DNA of 38,402 nt, from positions 1 to 38,402 of IMG/VR virus record IMGVR_UViG_3300009151_004678; one strand, given 5' to 3'. Shown in pieces: positions 8,824 to 15,763 of the stretch (its first letter is position 1; each line of letters starts with the position of its first letter). The translations under genes were made by a program, and so were the position numbers. This DNA comes from a virus. The notes under the pieces are model-generated. The model saw only the letters and a list, made by a program, of their open reading frames with translations. It was not told the origin of the DNA and did no database searches.

Positions 8824-9378
8824 ATGAAGAAAATCTTCGCAATCTTGGCTTTGGCCATTACAGGTTCTGCTTTTGCGGTCGACAGCGTTACTGTTGAATC
8901 ACAGAATATCAAAACCATCAATAGTAGCACAGCACAACACGCTTATGTTTTGGGTGTGAAACACGACTTCAACAGCACATTTGCTGGCGACGTTGCATTC
9001 ACCAACACACAAACTGACAGCACCTATGCATTAGGCACACGCCTGGAAGCAGGTTTAACCGCTACTCAACCATTGTTTGGTTCAGTCAAAGGTTACACTC
9101 GCGTGGCTTTGGGCGAGAAGTACAGCAATACTGCCGCTACATCTTTCTATTCAATTGAGCCAGGTGTAACTACTCCAATCGGTCCATTCACTGCAAAGTT
9201 GGGTGTGCGCTGGCGCAGTGCCATTGACTCTGGTGCAAACAATGACCAGACTCACACAGTTCGTGCAACATTGGGTTACCCATTGACTGCTAACGACAAT
9301 GTTTACATTCGTTATGATCGCATCCGCGGCGATAGCGAGCAAAACTCTGTTATTGTGGGACTTACACACGCTTTCTAA
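8824..9378 (+). CDS. Small outer-membrane beta-barrel protein
   Basis: A 184-residue exported protein. A Lys-Lys signal peptide (1-18, ending SAFA) is followed by alternating polar and aromatic strands (for example AYVLGVKHDF, TAKLGVRWRS, NVYIRYDRI). It ends in a C-terminal phenylalanine (LTHAF), the usual signal for BAM insertion. About eight strands would fit. The gene has its own near-consensus promoter and strong terminator and no close neighbours, so it is a self-contained accessory gene. It could change the host surface, for example to block a receptor, or serve uptake. Which one cannot be decided from the sequence. Confidence 0.8.
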   Translation: MKKIFAILALAITGSAFAVDSVTVESQNIKTINSSTAQHAYVLGVKHDFNSTFAGDVAFTNTQTDSTYALGTRLEAGLTATQPLFGSVKGYTRVALGEKYSNTAATSFYSIEPGVTTPIGPFTAKLGVRWRSAIDSGANNDQTHTVRATLGYPLTANDNVYIRYDRIRGDSEQNSVIVGLTHAF

Positions 9379-9400
9379 AAAGTAATACTTTAGTACTACA

Positions 9401-9430
9401 AAAACCCTGCTCTATGCAGGGTTTTCTTTT
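9401..9430 (+). terminator. Rho-independent terminator of the barrel gene
   Basis: A perfect 10-bp stem AAAACCCTGC / GCAGGGTTTT (9401-9410 and 9416-9425) with loop TCTAT, followed by CTTTT. It lies 22 nt after the barrel stop. Confidence 0.92.
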
Positions 9431-9432
9431 GG

Positions 9433-9461
9433 TTGACCGATAATTGCTCTTTTGCTATAAT
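9433..9461 (+). promoter_or_regulatory. Sigma70-type early promoter
   Basis: TTGACC at 9433-9438, a 17-nt spacer, and TATAAT at 9456-9461, just after the terminator. It drives the 46-residue gene at 9493 through a leader ending AACAGGAGCCAAA. The same promoter-plus-leader pattern recurs at 9630. Confidence 0.85.
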
Positions 9462-9492
9462 ATAGACATAGAGTAACAAAACAGGAGCCAAA

Positions 9493-9633
9493 ATGACTGT
9501 AGCAGACTTGATTGAAATACTCCGCACCATGCCCGCAGACGCTCGTGTGGTTGCACATGACAGTGACTGGGGTTACACTGTGCCACTGGTAGAGGTGGAT
9601 GGTGACGGCGAAATTGTAATCTCAGCAGGTTGA
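9493..9633 (+). CDS. Small conserved phage protein (46 aa)
   Basis: Starts with ATG after the ribosome binding site AGGAG (9482-9486). The 46 residues follow a common phage pattern: a short helix LIEILRTMPADARV, an acidic turn HDSDWGYTV, then two strands (VPLVEVDGDG and EIVIS). Many phages encode such tiny proteins of unknown function. It has its own strong promoter and its stop overlaps the -35 box of the next gene. Expression early in infection is likely. Confidence 0.78.
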   Translation: MTVADLIEILRTMPADARVVAHDSDWGYTVPLVEVDGDGEIVISAG

Positions 9634-9658
9634 CCCGAAATTCCCAATTTGTTATAAT
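9630..9658 (+). promoter_or_regulatory. Sigma70-type early promoter overlapping a stop codon
   Basis: TTGACC at 9630-9635 (its TGA is the stop of the 46-aa gene), a 17-nt spacer, and TATAAT at 9653-9658. The leader ends AACAGGAGCCCGAA before the ATG at 9689, nearly the same as the leader of the preceding gene. Confidence 0.85.
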
Positions 9659-9688
9659 ACTTGTATAGAAACTTAACAGGAGCCCGAA

Positions 9689-10000
9689 ATGGAACGACTC
9701 ACAGATATTCAGCAAATTAATTCTTCTATCATGTTTGGCAAGTGGACCGACGTTGAACTTCGTAGCATGGCAGACGCCATCCGTTTTTCCCAGATTAATC
9801 TTCGCAAGCAGGTCAAACGTAATCTGGATGTGGGCGTTCGTGTTCGTTGGGTTAGCACTAAGAACCCCTCAGGTGCCACAGGCACAGTCAAAAAGATTGC
9901 TATCAAGTATGTCACGGTCCGTAATGACCGAGACGGTGGCTTGTGGAAGATCCCGGCCAATATGTTGGAAGTAGAGTCAGGACAAATGGAGGCAGTATGA
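9689..10000 (+). CDS. Conserved phage protein with SH3/KOW-like C-terminal half
   Basis: A 103-residue protein with a helical N-terminal half (1-45) and a basic beta half: VGVRVRWVS, then GATGTVKKIAIKYVTVRN, then LWKIPANML. This spacing resembles small SH3-like or KOW-type barrels that turn up in short phage proteins and often bind nucleic acid. Function unknown. It follows its own near-consensus promoter with a strong AGGAG site and overlaps the next gene by ATGA, starting a chain of four small early genes. Confidence 0.75.
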   Translation: MERLTDIQQINSSIMFGKWTDVELRSMADAIRFSQINLRKQVKRNLDVGVRVRWVSTKNPSGATGTVKKIAIKYVTVRNDRDGGLWKIPANMLEVESGQMEAV

Positions 10001-10227
10001 ACAGGTTAGCACCACGTAGTTTTACATTCAACGTCATAGTAAGAGAAACCGCAGATGGAAGAGTAACCAAAAGCTCTCAAGGTGGTCCTTGGTTAAGATT
10101 GGCTAGAAAAATGGTCAAGAATGGTACAGCCAGGTTGACCAGTGTAGATGGTGGGTTTTATGGATATGGTGCTTCCTATGATGTTGGATACCATAAGGTA
10201 GTTTATACTGTGACGGAGACCGTATGA
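9997..10227 (+). CDS. Small basic phage protein, unknown function
   Basis: A 76-residue protein starting in the ATGA overlap at 9997. An in-frame upstream ATG at 9943 lies deep inside the previous gene and is less likely. It is basic and rich in Gly, Tyr and Arg, with no membrane segment or cysteine. The C-terminal YDVGYHKVVYTVTE looks like a beta hairpin. I do not recognise a family. It is coupled to genes on both sides by 4-nt overlaps. Confidence 0.7.
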   Translation: MNRLAPRSFTFNVIVRETADGRVTKSSQGGPWLRLARKMVKNGTARLTSVDGGFYGYGASYDVGYHKVVYTVTETV

Positions 10228-10379
10228 ACTTCCGCTCTTGGTGCAGAGAAAAGTGGTACGAGCACGTTGACGAACTGATCAGTTACGGGCTTGAACCACA
10301 GTTTACCGCACAAGAATATTTCGATCGATATAAATTTTGGCTCAAACGTGAATTTAAACACCAGCAAGGAGTAAGGTAA
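10224..10379 (+). CDS. Small phage protein, 51 aa, aromatic and basic
   Basis: Begins in an ATGA overlap at 10224 and ends in a TAATG overlap with the next gene. The 51 residues carry WCREKWYEHV near the start and EYFDRYKFWLKREF near the end, an amphipathic aromatic-basic helix pattern seen in tiny proteins of T4-like phages. Function unknown. The tight overlaps and good codon continuity support a real gene despite its length. Confidence 0.68.
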   Translation: MNFRSWCREKWYEHVDELISYGLEPQFTAQEYFDRYKFWLKREFKHQQGVR

Positions 10380-10735
10380 TGGGTCTCGATATGTATGCAT
10401 ACACCGCCGCCAAAGAACAGGCAGACTACGAAACTGGTCAACGTGAACTCGCCTACTGGCGTAAACATCCTAATCTGCACGGTTGGATGGAACGACTTGC
10501 CAAATCTAAAAATGTAGAGTACAATTCATTTAATGGTGTTGAACTGGAACTCACTTGGGAAGATCTAGATGAACTAGAACGTGCAGTAACGCACAATCAA
10601 TTGCCCTCTACCCAAGGTTTCTTCTTTGGTAATGAGTCAGATGATTTCTACAAAGAACAAGATCTTGAATTTATCAGGAAAGCCCGAGCAGAATTGTTCA
10701 TGGGTTTAAAAGTGTTTTATAACTCCTCGTGGTAA
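10379..10735 (+). CDS. Conserved phage protein (MGLDMY family)
   Basis: A 118-residue protein. It starts MGLDMYAYT and carries YWRKHPNLHGWME (about 26-38), an ELTWEDLDELE segment, LPSTQGFFFG (about 75-84), and ends LKVFYNSSW. This set recurs in a family found in many phages and some bacteria, sometimes misnamed phosphoglycerate kinase in databases. No function is established to my knowledge. It has the ribosome site AAGGAG at 10366-10371 inside the preceding gene. Confidence 0.8.
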   Translation: MGLDMYAYTAAKEQADYETGQRELAYWRKHPNLHGWMERLAKSKNVEYNSFNGVELELTWEDLDELERAVTHNQLPSTQGFFFGNESDDFYKEQDLEFIRKARAELFMGLKVFYNSSW

Positions 10736-10747
10736 TCACGTAAATAT

Positions 10748-12121
10748 ATGAATGAAACAGACTTCTCAAACGAAAGGTTTGACAGCATAGTGGCGGCAGG
10801 GTGGATCCGTGATCTAGAAAGTTCGGACAGTCGCATACACAAAGAAAAAACAATTGAAAAAGCACTTATGGCCGCCAAGTTGGGCAGTGCCGATGCACAA
10901 TGTTTCCTCTTTAATTGTTATCAGGCTTACAATCCTTTCTACACCTTTAACATCCGTCAAGTGCCCGAGACTGAAGGCTTGACTGGTAGGCCTAACCCTT
11001 GGACAAAATTTTGGGCCTTGCTAGAAGCCTTGCGTACAAGATCTACTACAGGTAATCGTGCTCGCGAAAGCATTGAATCGATGAGTCAGATGTTTGACTC
11101 AGACGAGTGGAACAACTTGGCTCGCCGTGTGATGATCAAAGATCTACGATGCGGTATCTCAGAAAAAACACTTAACAAAGTACTGGGCAAGACTGAGTAC
11201 CGGATTCCTGTGTTTACTTGTCAACTGGCACAAGACTCCACAGACCAACCCAAGAAACTCCGAGGCATCAAACGCCTGGAAGTCAAACTGGATGGTGTGC
11301 GTGTGTTAGCAGTAGTTGACGGTGACAATGTTACCTTGTTCAGTCGCAACGGTAAAGAGTTTGAAAACTTTCCGCAGATTGCAGATGTTATTGAAGATGT
11401 TCGAAAGCACTTTCAATGGGGTCGTGGTACCGGTGGTCGCTATGTGTTAGATGGTGAGATTGTGGGAGAGAGTTTTCAGAAACTCATGAAACAAGCACAT
11501 CGCAAGAGCGATGCTGTGACTGATGGTATGATGTATCATATTTTTGATATCATCCCGTTGGAGTCATTGCAAGAAGGACATTGTAACCTGCAACAGTACA
11601 AACGCATCGAGTGGCTCGAAAGGTCCAAGGAACGTCTTTTGGAAACCTCTTGCCTGCGTATCATGAATGGCCTAGAAGTGGATCTGGACACAGCCGAAGG
11701 GCACGATATAATGCAACGATTTGCTGAAGCATCAGTAGCCGAAGGCTTTGAGGGCATTATGATCAAGAGTATGGATGCACCTTATGAGTGCAAACGTTCG
11801 GACTCGTGGATGAAATGGAAACCTACAATAAGTGTTGATCTCAATATTGTGGGTTTTGAACAAGGTACTGGTCGCAATGCTGACCGGTTGGGTGCTATAA
11901 TTTGTGAAGGAGAAGACAATGACCGTAGAATTCGTGTTAATGTTGGTAGTGGGTTTAGTGATACTCTTCGTGATGAGTATTGGGCCAATAGGGATCAGTT
12001 ACTTGGTCACTTGGTTGAAGTCCAAGCGGACGCAGTCACCCAAAATCAAGACGGAACCTACAGCCTCCGATTCCCCCGGTTCTTGAGATTCCGTGACTTT
12101 GAAGCAGGAGAGAAAGTTTGA
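10748..12121 (+). CDS. ATP-dependent DNA ligase (T4 gp30 type)
   Basis: Seals nicks during phage replication and repair. The 457 residues hold an N-terminal helical domain (1-170), then the nucleotidyltransferase core. Motif I is LEVKLDGVR with the adenylated Lys180, motif III is VLDGEIVG, motif IV EGFEGIMIKS and motif V WMKWKP, followed by an OB-fold domain (about 360-450). Length and order match T4-like ligases. The ATG at 10748 has no Shine-Dalgarno. A TAAATA sits only 1 nt upstream, too close to be its -10 element. The stop overlaps the next start by one base. Confidence 0.95.
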   Translation: MNETDFSNERFDSIVAAGWIRDLESSDSRIHKEKTIEKALMAAKLGSADAQCFLFNCYQAYNPFYTFNIRQVPETEGLTGRPNPWTKFWALLEALRTRSTTGNRARESIESMSQMFDSDEWNNLARRVMIKDLRCGISEKTLNKVLGKTEYRIPVFTCQLAQDSTDQPKKLRGIKRLEVKLDGVRVLAVVDGDNVTLFSRNGKEFENFPQIADVIEDVRKHFQWGRGTGGRYVLDGEIVGESFQKLMKQAHRKSDAVTDGMMYHIFDIIPLESLQEGHCNLQQYKRIEWLERSKERLLETSCLRIMNGLEVDLDTAEGHDIMQRFAEASVAEGFEGIMIKSMDAPYECKRSDSWMKWKPTISVDLNIVGFEQGTGRNADRLGAIICEGEDNDRRIRVNVGSGFSDTLRDEYWANRDQLLGHLVEVQADAVTQNQDGTYSLRFPRFLRFRDFEAGEKV

Positions 12122-12312
12122 TGACCCCTCTATATGATGTTGTACTAGTAGCAGTCATGGTAGCACATAGTGCGTTTGGACCTGCACAACTGGAATATCA
12201 ATCAGTTGATTATTATAATTCTTGGACTCGGTGCAATCAAGAACAACGTCGATTGAGCCAAAAACAAGACAAACGAACTGCATATATTTGTTTAAAAGTT
12301 GATAGGAATTAA
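12121..12312 (+). CDS. Small exported protein, unknown function
   Basis: A 63-residue protein whose ATG shares one base with the ligase stop, behind AGGAG (12106-12110). An N-terminal hydrophobic stretch with Ala-His-Ser-Ala near residues 10-18 looks like a short signal peptide or anchor. The rest is polar with two cysteines (near 38 and 57) that could pair after export. No family recognised. Confidence 0.65.
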   Translation: MTPLYDVVLVAVMVAHSAFGPAQLEYQSVDYYNSWTRCNQEQRRLSQKQDKRTAYICLKVDRN

Positions 12313-12316
12313 ATCA

Positions 12317-12544
12317 ATGACAGCAAAACCAGCTGATGGTGTTCGAGGACATCTACTAAATCTAATTGACGGCACAGTAGTATTCCGTGTGTATGATGAT
12401 AAACACAACTTTGTGGACTATGACATACATCACAGTGACTTGTGTGTTACAATCACAGATCCTGATGCATACTTTTATCGCCAAGATGATCAGGACATAC
12501 TAGATCATGCTCCAGTGACTCTGGGGACACAAGATGGTACTTGA
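12317..12544 (+). CDS. Conserved small acidic phage protein
   Basis: A 75-residue protein. The ATG at 12317 follows AGGAA by a normal distance and is preferred to an upstream in-frame ATG at 12299. The pattern FRVYDDKHNFVDYDIHHSDL near 24-43 looks like a beta hairpin with metal-type residues but no recognised site. It is followed by an acidic FYRQDDQDILD tail. Similar short proteins occur in T4-like phages. Function unknown. The next gene starts inside its 3' end. Confidence 0.7.
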   Translation: MTAKPADGVRGHLLNLIDGTVVFRVYDDKHNFVDYDIHHSDLCVTITDPDAYFYRQDDQDILDHAPVTLGTQDGT

Positions 12545-12653
12545 AATTCTTTTATACGGGTTTGTAACAGCATTTGGTTGGTGGGGTGCCAATCACTATG
12601 TAATCGAACCTTACTTTCCTCCGCCTATTGAAAAGAAAGTGGAACAAAAATGA
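12534..12653 (+). CDS. Tiny conserved membrane protein (39 aa)
   Basis: The ATG at 12534 lies inside the preceding gene, and the stop overlaps the next ATG (ATGA at 12650). One membrane helix (residues 3-18, LEILLYGFVTAFGWWG) is followed by ANHYVIEPYFPPPIEKK. The GWWGANHYVI..YFPPPIEKK pattern recurs in tiny membrane proteins of T4-like phages of planktonic bacteria, which supports it as a real gene. Function unknown. Confidence 0.75.
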   Translation: MVLEILLYGFVTAFGWWGANHYVIEPYFPPPIEKKVEQK

Positions 12654-13090
12654 AAATTGGGCTAAGTTACAGTCGTTGTGTTCGTGATATCGTGGACGGT
12701 GTGGTAGACATTGATGATGTATTAGTTCTCATCACTCGTACGGATTTTGATCCGCATGATGACGACCAGTGGCGAGGCATTTGGATCGGTTATGGCGGTG
12801 GTACTGAAAATGCTTACAGCCGTGGATTCTTTAGCCAAAGCAATCCTGAATGGGCCGGCTATCACGATGAGGATCAATTCCGCAGTGTCAGCATTGAACT
12901 TTGGGAAACTGGTAAGTTACATCAGCCACGCAAATTTGGTTCGAAGCCTGCTCGTCGTCCTGAGATATGGTTGGAAACTGTGTTACCAGATTCAGAGATG
13001 ATGAATCGTCCTGCAGTGAAAGATGCTTGGGATCAGTTTCAGACCATCGCAGGTTTGACCAACACCAAACTAGATCGTAACTACAGATGA
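12650..13090 (+). CDS. Conserved phage protein of unknown function
   Basis: A 146-residue soluble protein. It starts MKIGLSYSRCVRDIVDGVVDIDDVLVLITRTDF, typical of a conserved phage family of unknown role. A Gly-Tyr-Gly-Gly stretch (about 46-51) and a Trp-rich middle follow. The C-terminal third is helical. It has no membrane segment and is linked by ATGA overlaps on both sides. I know the type but not its function. Confidence 0.78.
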   Translation: MKIGLSYSRCVRDIVDGVVDIDDVLVLITRTDFDPHDDDQWRGIWIGYGGGTENAYSRGFFSQSNPEWAGYHDEDQFRSVSIELWETGKLHQPRKFGSKPARRPEIWLETVLPDSEMMNRPAVKDAWDQFQTIAGLTNTKLDRNYR

Positions 13091-13197
13091 AGATTTCATC
13101 TAAAAATCTTGAAATACAGTTGCCATGGGAACCGGGCCTACTAGAATGGTTGCAAGAACACTATCCAGTTTCGGGATATTTTTTAATAGAGGAATAA
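13087..13197 (+). CDS. Possible tiny protein (36 aa)
   Basis: Starts in an ATGA overlap with the preceding stop and ends 1 nt before the next ATG. The 36 residues contain LPWEPGLLEWLQEHYPVSGYF, a plausible short folded segment, and its 3' end carries the ribosome site for the next gene. The chained position supports it. There is no homology I recognise, so confidence is moderate. Confidence 0.5.
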   Translation: MKISSKNLEIQLPWEPGLLEWLQEHYPVSGYFLIEE

Positions 13198-13198
13198 T

Positions 13199-14122
13199 AT
13201 GGCCACAGTTAAAGAACAAGAAAAACTATTAGAAGTTTTAAAATTTACACCACGCACCTACAAAATCAATATGTGGGGGTACGGTGGTGAGTATGTTATG
13301 GGCACCGTGGATCGCAAGATTTACGATTACTTCAAACATCGTAGACTAGATCTTAGCGACTTTGCGTGGGATTCAGACTATGCAGAAGAAAACAATATTC
13401 CCGAAGAAATGTGGCCATTTCCGCCGGGCAGTTATTATGACTGTGACGATATGGGTCACATACACGGTGTTGATCGTGCGGCTGGCACACTTCAAATCGA
13501 TGACGAAGATGGTGAAACAGTTTATCAACGTGAATTGTCTGACATCTCGGGAGACGAAGAAGATGACCCTCAATGGGGTGGCGGAGAAGAAGTTTGGATT
13601 ACTAGCCAGCCCGCAGGCTATGTGGTGTTCCTGGGCGTGAGCAACGAGAAAGGCACATTCTTTGAAGGCGATATCCATCTCAATACACCGTTTGATATTT
13701 CCAAGCTCACAATCAGCTACGACGAGTTTGACGGTAATGATATTATCACCGGAGTAGAATATGATGGTGAATCAGTTGACAACTACGGCGGCGACACCAA
13801 TGGTAAGAGCTCAGACTTTGGGTTTTACTTGATCAAAGATTCAAACTCCTGGGAAAAATATTCAAATATGAATGATATTGAATACTCAATGACCGATTGG
13901 TTTCCTAAAAAAATCAAACCAGCGTATGTGGGCAACTACTTGGTCAAGACTGCTGGCAAAAATTCTTGGACACATCAGTGTATGTGGACTGGAAAACAAT
14001 GGGTAAATATGTGGACTGATGAAAAAGACTACGACGATCCTGAAAAAGCAGTTAAGATAAAAGAGTGGCAAGGACTAACACAGGATCCAGATGCTACCGA
14101 GTGGCCAACCAATAGACCTTAA
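13199..14122 (+). CDS. Acidic conserved phage protein, unknown function
   Basis: A 307-residue, strongly acidic protein with Asp/Glu-rich stretches (DDEDGE near 101-106 and GDEEDDPQWGGGEE near 117-130). An early KINMWGYGGEYVMG segment precedes a Trp-rich C-terminus (WTHQCMWTGKQWVNMWTDEKDY). No membrane segment or signal. Proteins of this build occur in T4-like phages of planktonic bacteria. The acidity could mimic DNA, but that is only a guess from composition. Ribosome site AGAGGAA lies just before the ATG. Confidence 0.72.
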   Translation: MATVKEQEKLLEVLKFTPRTYKINMWGYGGEYVMGTVDRKIYDYFKHRRLDLSDFAWDSDYAEENNIPEEMWPFPPGSYYDCDDMGHIHGVDRAAGTLQIDDEDGETVYQRELSDISGDEEDDPQWGGGEEVWITSQPAGYVVFLGVSNEKGTFFEGDIHLNTPFDISKLTISYDEFDGNDIITGVEYDGESVDNYGGDTNGKSSDFGFYLIKDSNSWEKYSNMNDIEYSMTDWFPKKIKPAYVGNYLVKTAGKNSWTHQCMWTGKQWVNMWTDEKDYDDPEKAVKIKEWQGLTQDPDATEWPTNRP

Positions 14123-14133
14123 AGGAGAAAACT

Positions 14134-14823
14134 ATGAATGATACCCTTATATTTAATGACGAGCAATACCGTTCGGCTGAACAAATCAACTCGGCTATGG
14201 GCCGTGTTTACGGACACATGAGTCTAGCAGTGATTGTGTCAATGCTGGTCAGTTATTTGGTAGGAACCACACCTGAGTTGCTACAGTTCTTTTTCACTGG
14301 CGTAATAAAGTGGATTGTGATCTTTGCACCGCTAGCGGCCATATTTGGTGTGAGCATGGTGCTGGGCAACGATCCGAGTAAACCAGTGGCACAGTTGTGC
14401 CTACATGGCTTTGCGGCCCTGATGGGCCTGAGTTTCTCAATGATCTTTGCTGTGTTTGCCATGGGATCAATTGTTAGTGCATTTATGGGCGCGGCCATCT
14501 TGTTTGGTGTTATGAGTGGCTATGGCTACTTTACCAAGCGCAGTCTAGACAGTGTTGGTAAGTTTATGTTTGTGGGTTTGATCGCCATCTGTATTGCCAG
14601 TATAGTCAACATCTTTATTGGCAGCACCGTGATGCAGATGGTGATCTCTGCACTTGCTATTATAATCTTTCTTGGCCTTACTGCCTATGACACACAACAG
14701 ATCCGCGAAGAACTTGTGTACGAAACCAACGATGCCGCAGAAGTGCGTGGTGCGCTAACTTTGTACATGGACTTTATTAACTTGTTCTTGAATTTGTTAC
14801 AACTATTTGGTGATAGGAAATAA
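14134..14823 (+). CDS. Bax inhibitor-1 / YccA-type membrane protein
   Basis: A 229-residue protein with about seven membrane helices and the family's C-terminal signature: TAYDTQQIREE near 194-204 and GALTLYMDFINLFLNLLQLFG near 206-226. Bacterial members such as YccA and YbhL act in the inner membrane. YccA is known to inhibit the FtsH protease, and other members conduct calcium. A phage copy might protect phage proteins from FtsH or alter membrane stability. That role is inference. It has the ribosome site AAGGAG at 14122-14127. The next gene starts 2 nt after its stop. Confidence 0.88.
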   Translation: MNDTLIFNDEQYRSAEQINSAMGRVYGHMSLAVIVSMLVSYLVGTTPELLQFFFTGVIKWIVIFAPLAAIFGVSMVLGNDPSKPVAQLCLHGFAALMGLSFSMIFAVFAMGSIVSAFMGAAILFGVMSGYGYFTKRSLDSVGKFMFVGLIAICIASIVNIFIGSTVMQMVISALAIIIFLGLTAYDTQQIREELVYETNDAAEVRGALTLYMDFINLFLNLLQLFGDRK

Positions 14824-14825
14824 TC

Positions 14826-15209
14826 ATGGCTACCTGGGTACTAACAACCACTGAAAAGAAAAACGTTGAAGAAATTGAATTTTGGTACAAAGACGGAAAG
14901 ACAATCAAACGCACCACTGGGTTTCGTTGGGGCACAGTGTATTGTGAAAGCGATGAACGTCCTGATATTGATTTAGCGAATCCAGACGGTCTTGAAGTAT
15001 TTGCTACTGATTATGACTTTGAACTTGATAACTTGGATGATGGACATTACTGCGATGTTGAATATCCAGACGACATGAGCGAGGAAGAACAAGAACGCAT
15101 GGATGAACTATGGGATGAAGATTCCTACGGTGCCTGGGAAGAAGAGGGTTGGTCAAATGATGATACAGAAACTTGGTTCAATGGCCCACTAGATTTAGAA
15201 CAACAGTAA
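14826..15209 (+). CDS. Conserved acidic phage protein (MATW family)
   Basis: A 127-residue acidic protein. MATWVLTTTEKKNVEEIEFW, the RWGTVYCESDERPDIDL segment (about 38-54), and a highly acidic end (MSEEEQERMDELWDED...ETWFNGPL) match a protein common in T4-like phages of planktonic bacteria. Function unknown. It is soluble. It begins 2 nt after the Bax-inhibitor-like gene and is followed directly by a promoter, so it closes this early operon. Confidence 0.8.
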   Translation: MATWVLTTTEKKNVEEIEFWYKDGKTIKRTTGFRWGTVYCESDERPDIDLANPDGLEVFATDYDFELDNLDDGHYCDVEYPDDMSEEEQERMDELWDEDSYGAWEEEGWSNDDTETWFNGPLDLEQQ

Positions 15210-15210
15210 G

Positions 15211-15240
15211 TTGACAACGCCACTACTTTCCTTGTATAAT
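15211..15240 (+). promoter_or_regulatory. Sigma70-type promoter before a long structured leader
   Basis: TTGACA at 15211-15216 and TATAAT at 15235-15240, separated by 18 nt. Transcription would begin near 15247 and run through about 190 nt of hairpin-rich leader before the ATG at 15440. Confidence 0.8.
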
Positions 15241-15430
15241 GTACGTGTGCATGAGCAAGGAGATTGGTGGCGATCTAATGGTGTGAGCGGGGTGATTGAA
15301 CGCCCGGGCCCGACACAACCGTGGCAGGTAGATATAATGCCCACAAGGTTGAGACACTGTCCAAGATCCGGCAACGGATCAAAACCGGCTGATACCCGGT
15401 GTATGCTCAAGTTGGAAATCACAGTGAAAG
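15241..15430 (+). ncRNA. Candidate structured leader RNA or small RNA
   Basis: The stretch between promoter and next gene folds by eye into several helices. GTGT/ACAC and CGGG/CCCG enclose one arm (about 15280-15320). GTGG/CCAC plus CA/TG with a bulged C form a second (about 15322-15344). A perfect GATCCG-GCAA-CGGATC hairpin with a GNRA loop lies at about 15364-15379. ACCGG / CCGGT (about 15383-15400) is a fourth, and TTGAG with CTCAA (about 15350 and 15408) closes the last two into a junction. It matches no riboswitch or ribozyme class I know. One frame here is open as weak protein, so an RNA role is inferred. Confidence 0.42.
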
Positions 15431-15439
15431 GAAGTTTAA

Positions 15440-15757
15440 ATGTCTGTTAAAATAGAAGCCTCTGATTCCACGCTTCCGTCCCTTGACTCTCTTAAAACAA
15501 CGGCTTTGCCCATGCACAAATTATATTTCGAATTGTCTAGTGTGGACACATGGTATACTATCATGCGAGAAGCACGAGCACAGTTTGGCAAGAACTGGCG
15601 TAGTCAGGCACACGTCAAACGGCGACTAGAACATGCCGCACTTTGGCGACTAAACGACCAAGCAGAACGTGTATGGTTTGAAGTGCCAGATCCTAAGTTT
15701 GGAACCTGGATAGCAATTAAACATGCTGTTAGACAGGTTGAACCCACCGGTAAATAA
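15440..15757 (+). CDS. Phage protein of unknown function
   Basis: A 105-residue basic, soluble protein with a ribosome site (AAAGGAAG about 8 nt before the ATG). The N-terminal 30 residues are Ser/Thr-rich. The middle (WYTIMREARAQFGKNWRSQAHVKRRLEH) is a helical basic region and the C-terminal part ends in a short beta segment FGTWIAIKH. The leader upstream may regulate it. I do not recognise a family. Its stop contains the TAAATA element of the next gene. Confidence 0.72.
   Translation: MSVKIEASDSTLPSLDSLKTTALPMHKLYFELSSVDTWYTIMREARAQFGKNWRSQAHVKRRLEHAALWRLNDQAERVWFEVPDPKFGTWIAIKHAVRQVEPTGK
15751..15756 (+). promoter_or_regulatory. TAAATA late-type element at a leaderless start
   Basis: TAAATA, overlapping the upstream stop codon, ends 7 nt before the ATG at 15764. 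No Shine-Dalgarno is present. The spacing would place transcription start at or next to the ATG. Confidence 0.5.
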
Positions 15758-15763
15758 TACTCT

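Noticed and set aside
10741-10746. TAAATA just before the DNA ligase gene as a leaderless late element
   Set aside because: It ends only 1 nt before the ATG, so a start 6 nt downstream would remove the start codon. The later start codons would cut the ligase domain.
15361-15425. Hammerhead ribozyme or tRNA in the leader
   Set aside because: CTGATA is not followed by the needed GA and GAAA core, and no T-arm or anticodon arm with proper pairing is found on either strand.
15211-15450. Open frame of 79 codons (TTG start) over the structured leader
   Set aside because: Its start lies in the promoter and the frame overlaps the next gene. The stems fit an RNA better, though a short protein from the GTG at 15247 cannot be excluded.
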